Source: Heterotrichella gracilis (taxonomy: Eukaryota > Sar > Xanthophyceae > Tribonematales > Xanthonemataceae). Taken from it: a stretch of 64,000 nucleotides of DNA. A program made the translations under genes and the position numbers. Shown piece after piece: positions 60,501 through 64,000 of this stretch. Under the pieces are notes generated by a model. The model ran no database searches. It worked only from the letters and a program-made list of their open reading frames with translations, and was not told the DNA's origin. Positions within the stretch are counted from its first letter, which is position 1, and every line of letters begins with the position of its first letter. The stretch is from assembly GCA_032358255.1 (NCBI GenBank), contig JAULBX010025164.1:205443-269442 (forward strand), in the 5' to 3' direction.

Positions 60501-61770
60501 TACTCCCCGCCTCAGAGGCCGCCCAAAACCCTAATCCAGCCCCCCAAAACCCTAGCGAACCCTCGCCAGTGGCCGCCTGCCCAGCGGGCCCCGCCACGCA
60601 CCTCTTGGAAGCCTTTGGGGACCCCGCCAAATTCGACGCATCCGACGCGTCGACGCTCCCCCCCGGGTGGCAAACAATAGGCCCTGAGCCGCTGCAGCTG
60701 TTTGCGGTGTGCAATGTCGCGTGGCTGGATGCGCAGTTCAATGTGGCGCCTCCCGCGCGGCTCGACAGTGGTACGCACATCTACACCTTGCACTGCACCC
60801 ACCCTTCCACCTTCAATGCGCCACTCGTAACCCACACCCGTCCACAACCTGCCACATAATTGGGGGGGCAGACCTTTACACAATTCACCAAAAAACGATA
60901 TGCGGTATACCAGGACGCTCGGACATTGGCATGCCCGCCAATCATCACCCCATCCAACCAATCTCTCCTCATCCCTTCCACAGGTTGCTTAGACGTGGTT
61001 ATGACCCGCCACGCCACCCGGGGAGAGGCACTTGAGATGCTCCTGAAGAGTGAGAAGGGGGAGCAAATGGGGCTCAAGCAACTGCAACACCACCAGGTGG
61101 GTGTGCTGCTTTAGTGTTTAGCCCCTTGCCTTATGTGTAGTAGGGCGTGGGTGTGGAGCAGGAACCCTGGGCTAGGGTTGTAGATGGGGCTCGAGCAGCT
61201 GCAACACCACCAAGTACGGATGAATTCCTGTAGTAGGGCATTCACTGTTTGGGACATAACGTACTATGTGTATTGACCAGCGATCTAAGTACACCAAATG
61301 AGCTTACCCACACCTCCACTCATCACCCTTCCACCCCCGGCAGGTATCCGCTCTTGTCACTGCGCCAGTGAGCACAGTCACCTGGCTGGTGGTGGATGGG
61401 GAGACATGGATAATGTGTTGTGTGATTTGTATAAGCATATATGACACTTGCTTTATGTAATTTTTGAAGGTACAATCAATTGCCTTCATGCAGGTATCCG
61501 CCCTTGTCACTCAGCCAGTGAGCACCGACACCTGGCTGGTGGTGGATGGGGAGACAGGGATAATGTGTTGTGTAATCTGTATAAATGTATATAACATTTG
61601 CTTTATGTATTTTTTTGAAGGTACAACCAATTGCCTTCATGCAGGTATCCGCTCTTGTCATCCAGCCAGTGAGCACCGACACCTGGCTGGTGGTGGATGG
61701 GGAGGCGGTACCACTGGAGCCCCTGTACATCCAGGTGCACCCGGGGCTGGCAACAGTCATCACAGCGTAA
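57509..61770 (+). CDS. SPHK: Sphingosine (long-chain base) kinase, DAGK-catalytic family
   Basis: Ten exons join to about 511 aa: 57509-57643, 57877-57924, 58011-58195, 58427-58564, 58904-59052, 59576-59741, 60076-60201, 60421-60770, 60984-61096, 61645-61770 (TAA). The catalytic domain opens with ALLIANPVSGTGSG (~160-172). GHATEMATRLNVGNYDLVIV leads to the nucleotide-binding GGDGS (~219-223). PLGTGNGLCASSG (~249-261) matches the PxGSGNxL motif. FYSFLSITYGFIANLDIGTE and RWMGESRILLGAL follow in the family's order. The end is VVDGEAVP...YIQVHPGL, as in sphingosine kinases. Length fits plant SPHKs. The enzyme phosphorylates sphingoid bases with ATP, giving signalling lipids, probably at internal membranes. 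The N-terminal ~120 aa (FLVWYFKKQDHP) look PH-like. The NPVSGTGSG motif is split across exons 4 and 5 and reads correctly only with this splice, which supports the model. Confidence 0.9.
58319..58345 (+). repeat. 5' echo of kinase exon 4
   Basis: TTGCAG then AACCTCTACACCTCCC repeats the exon 4 start (KLYTSP), upstream of 58427. Confidence 0.65.
58745..58796 (+). repeat. 5' echo of kinase exon 5
   Basis: GTGCAG then TGGCGTGAAGGCTGTGCAG repeats the start of exon 5 (SGLKTVQSR), upstream of 58904. Confidence 0.75.
59264..59327 (+). repeat. 3' echo of kinase exon 5
   Basis: GHATEMARRLNVGNYDLVIVA repeats the exon 5 end almost exactly, downstream of the donor at 59053. Confidence 0.9.
59967..60017 (+). 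repeat. 5' echo of kinase exon 7
   Basis: CCCAG acceptor plus GRTHQLDIASVLQPSSG, nearly identical to the start of exon 7 at 60076. CCCTAAA words lie between copies. Confidence 0.9.
60297..60342 (+). repeat. 5' echo of kinase exon 8
   Basis: GGCAG then a degraded WMGES(R/H)ILLGALQ, upstream of exon 8 at 60421. Confidence 0.8.
61180..61214 (+). repeat. 3' echo of kinase exon 9
   Basis: MGL(K/E)QLQHHQ and a GTACGG donor are repeated downstream of the intact exon ending at 61096. Confidence 0.8.
61341..61644 (+). repeat. Two-unit ~150-bp tandem array, 5' echoes of kinase exon 10
   Basis: GCAG|GTATCCGC starts recur at 61344, 61494 and 61645 (period 150-151 bp). Each of the first two units has ~70 nt of exon 10 (VSALV..PVST.TWLVVDGE) fused directly to intron tail (ATAATGTGTTGTG to CCTTCATGCAG). 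The third occurrence is the intact exon. Introns within units match as well as exon parts, so the duplication is recent. Confidence 0.93.
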
Positions 61771-63072
61771 GGGAGACAGCAGAATCCATGGCAGCGACAG
61801 GGAGTTGCAGAAACCCCTGCCAGTGATATACTGGAATTGGCCGCACGCATGTAGATGGTGGGCTGTTGCTACTGCAGCTGCTGGGCAAGACCTAGTAGGT
61901 AGCTACGTAGAACACCGTACTCACAAACTGCGTAAAATCGGGCGCATTTTCATAGGCGATAATATATTTCATCTGTTTTTGAACACTTCGCAAATATCAG
62001 CATTATGACGTTCATTGTACACTTTCGACACTGTTAGTTTGCACTTTAATTGCATTTGTTTGCGCTGTGCGCTTATTAGCCACGCCTGTTGATTGCATGT
62101 AACGAAGTAACTAATTGTTGTTGCATGCCAATGCTTGATCCCCAACGGTGCGCAACGCAATACCATGCCATGTCATACAGCTCAAAATTGCTCGCAGGCT
62201 TGAGATGGCCATGGCACACCATGATGGGACGGAAGAAAGGAGGAATGGGATTGCTTAATGTTTGTAGCGCAGTATACTACGTAGGTGTATGCAGCTGCCC
62301 ATAGGGTTGTAAAACTAAACTATTATTGCAGCTGCCCAATTGCTTTCAAGGCCATTTGCAGTAGCTTTTAATAACTGCAAGCCATCAACACTGCAGAACA
62401 AGAGCGTATTTGTCGCACTAGGGGACACGTTGCAATACCACGTTTATAACAGCGATGCGCGCTGGCGAGACTCCCTCGAACGTGCATGCATGTGAACACG
62501 GAACAGCCCTTCTTGGGACCCAACCTAGGCAGTCACCAGCCACACCAGCGGAGTTAATACCCAGTTGTTTTCGTGGCCCATTTTTTGCTCGCCAAAGTTT
62601 TACCAATTCACTTTCACTGCAAAAGCCACGAGCAGTATTTGCGCAATGCATGCATACGACCCCACTTTGCCACCCTCCTGAAGTGTTATGCTAGCCCAAG
62701 ACCTGCTTAACTACGTACGTAACTCAGTATTATATAGCTGGATTATCAGTATGCATACTTTGCTTGCGCCGGCCAGGCCTAGCATGCTATAGCACTGGCA
62801 TCTCACGATCCCAGCGCACACCGCGGGTGCACTCGCTAGCCCGGCAAACACCACGCCACACTACTTTGGGTCCCACTTTTGGGACTCACCACTAGCTCGT
62901 CAATCCTGGCTCCAAGGCATCAGTACCCTATTCGCCCCGAACTACTCACACCCCCAGCTGCAGTCAGCCCTAAACCCTAAACTCTTATAAACCCTGTTTC
63001 CAGCGGTGCTCTACGACCTCTGCACTGGAGATTTCCTTCCAGGCAGCTACAGCGCATCAGGCGGGAAAGCAG
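61771..63072. other. Intergenic between kinase and oxygenase genes
   Basis: No gene recognised. TGTAA occurs at about 62097 and 62305 and could serve as the kinase polyadenylation signal. Near 62826-62850 a segment (CACTCGCTAGCCCGGC) matches the start of gene 10 and is a possible distant echo. Confidence 0.4.
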
Positions 63073-63240
63073 ATGCAAGTTTCAGCCCGCCGCCTCCCCC
63101 GCCACCTAGCCAATACCCTCCTCCGGGGTCCACTTTCCCTCCCCCCCTCATGCTTCACCACCCACCTTGACCCGGAGCAGTTCACACCTCAGCCACAGCC
63201 ACAGCCACAGCCACAGCCACAGCCGCTACGCGAGGCGCAG
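63073..63240 (+). repeat. Duplicate of gene 10 N-terminal coding region plus CAGCCA repeats
   Basis: Reading MQVSARRLPRHLANTLLRGP through THLDPEQFTPQ, this repeats the intact N-terminus at 63241 (MHSLARRLHHHPATTLLRAP through THLDPEQFTPQ). It ends in a (CAGCCA)n run encoding Pro-Gln. It stays in frame with the intact copy, so it may be an extra N-terminal extension or an untranslated 5' echo. Confidence 0.8.
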
Positions 63241-64000
63241 ATGCACTCGCTAGCCCGGCGCCTACACCACCACCCGGCCACCACCCTCCTCCGTGCCCCA
63301 CTCTCGCTCGCCACCAGCTCCACCATCAAGCTTAGAAGCTTCAGCACGCACCTTGACCCCGAGCAGTTCACACCCCAGCTACAACAAGCCATCACACCAA
63401 CAGTGTGCCAGCAGCTGGCGACCAAGGGGTATGCGGTGGTGGATGGGGCGGTGGGGGGGGACGCCGCCACCCGCCTGCGCGAGGAGGTGGAGGGGGTGCG
63501 GGCCGCGGGGCTGATGCACCTCAACACCACCCACATCGTGCACGGTGGGGGCCGGGACTACGTGGAAAAGTCCGCGATTCACGAAGCGGAGCTCTTTGAG
63601 GAGGTATGGACTCTTGTTAATTTATTTTATTTTTCTTTATTTTAATCTATACAGGTCATGTGCACCGTATTTACCATCGTGACATCATTAATTTGTACAT
63701 TCCTTGTGTTTTGGGTTGTATTTCAATGCGCCCCCAGACGGTGCAGCAAGCCGTTCGCATCATTGACAATGATTATATTGCTTTTATTTTTAGTTAGTTA
63801 GTTAGTTAGTTAGTTACATGCATTCCAGCAATACAGCCAAATTAGCAGTCAGTCTTGCACATGCGGCGCCACGCAGCTCTTTCCTGGCACTGTTTGAACC
63901 ATCTATCGATCCCACGTGACTTTAGGTCCTGCTGGAGTAGGTCAGCCCACGTGGCCCTTGGCTTACCTACCCCCTTTGCCCCCTCTACCCTACCAAACAC
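63241..64000 (+). CDS. Probable 2-oxoglutarate/Fe(II) oxygenase, first exon (cut by window edge)
   Basis: The first coding exon is proposed as 63241-63603, 121 codons ending at a GTATGG donor. The rest lies beyond 64000 or in exons I cannot identify in 63604-64000. The start MHSLARRLHHHP..LLRAPLSLA is Arg/Ser-rich without acids, as in mitochondrial targeting peptides. Then CQQLATKGYAVVDGAVGGDA and RLREEVEGVRAAGLM resemble the N-terminal part of the double-stranded beta-helix fold of phytanoyl-CoA/prolyl-4-hydroxylase-type dioxygenases. The HxD...H iron ligands would lie downstream and are not visible, so the enzyme class is provisional. An upstream in-frame ATG at 63073 would add 56 residues. 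The intron carries a (GTTA)n run near 63793-63815. Confidence 0.5.

Noticed and set aside
1-64000. CRISPR array, transposase, integrase or viral genes
   Set aside because: No spaced identical repeats of CRISPR type and no recognisable mobile-element or viral protein on either strand. All arrays found are exon echoes or simple repeats.

Overview
The window is nuclear DNA of a eukaryote, most likely a chlorophyte green alga. Genes are split into many exons with GT..AG introns. One gene is a plastid-type RelA/SpoT homologue, and CCCTAAA/TTTAGGG (plant-type telomere) words are scattered through introns. Lineage is inferred from protein content and gene style; no rRNA or organellar marker is present. 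I see no CRISPR array, transposase, reverse transcriptase, viral gene or confident tRNA.

Layout: (1) 1898-8945 (+) membrane-anchored FkbM-family methyltransferase with a Lys/Glu tail. (2) 11639-15597 (-) RelA/SpoT (p)ppGpp enzyme. (3) 17639-22536 (-) DUF3685-like membrane protein, 5' end and one internal exon unresolved. (4) 24120-25640 (+) intronless F-box/LRR gene broken by one in-frame TAA. (5) 26727-28095 (+) GYPP-repeat protein with a Lys-rich tail. (6) 29383-34941 (+) family X DNA polymerase of the Pol mu/TdT type with a BRCT domain. (7) 36929-42755 (-) bZIP transcription factor. (8) 44335-56671 (+) 27-exon coiled-coil protein of about 2176 aa. (9) 57509-61770 (+) sphingosine (long-chain base) kinase. 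(10) 63241 to the right edge (+) start of a probable 2-oxoglutarate/Fe(II) oxygenase. I rebuilt the exon chains by hand from splice sites, reading phase and protein similarity. Nearly every chain closes in frame.

The strongest novel signal is not a gene. Introns beside real exons contain truncated copies ('echoes') of those exons, roughly sixty by eye across nine genes on both strands. They follow a polarity rule. Echoes upstream of an exon keep the acceptor AG and the exon's 5' part. Echoes downstream keep the exon's 3' part and usually the donor GT. This is what serial tandem duplication with one breakpoint inside an exon would leave behind, and the spliceosome must ignore the decoys. CCCTAAA-like words often lie between echo copies. 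A few duplications appear to have been adopted: the Lys/Glu tail of gene 1, exon 23 of gene 8, and possibly the N-terminus of gene 10. The window also encodes a Pol mu-type polymerase, the end-joining polymerase class, but no functional link can be shown from sequence.

The genes do not form one pathway. Regulatory roles are frequent (ppGpp, sphingoid-base phosphate, bZIP, F-box), as expected for a random nuclear segment.
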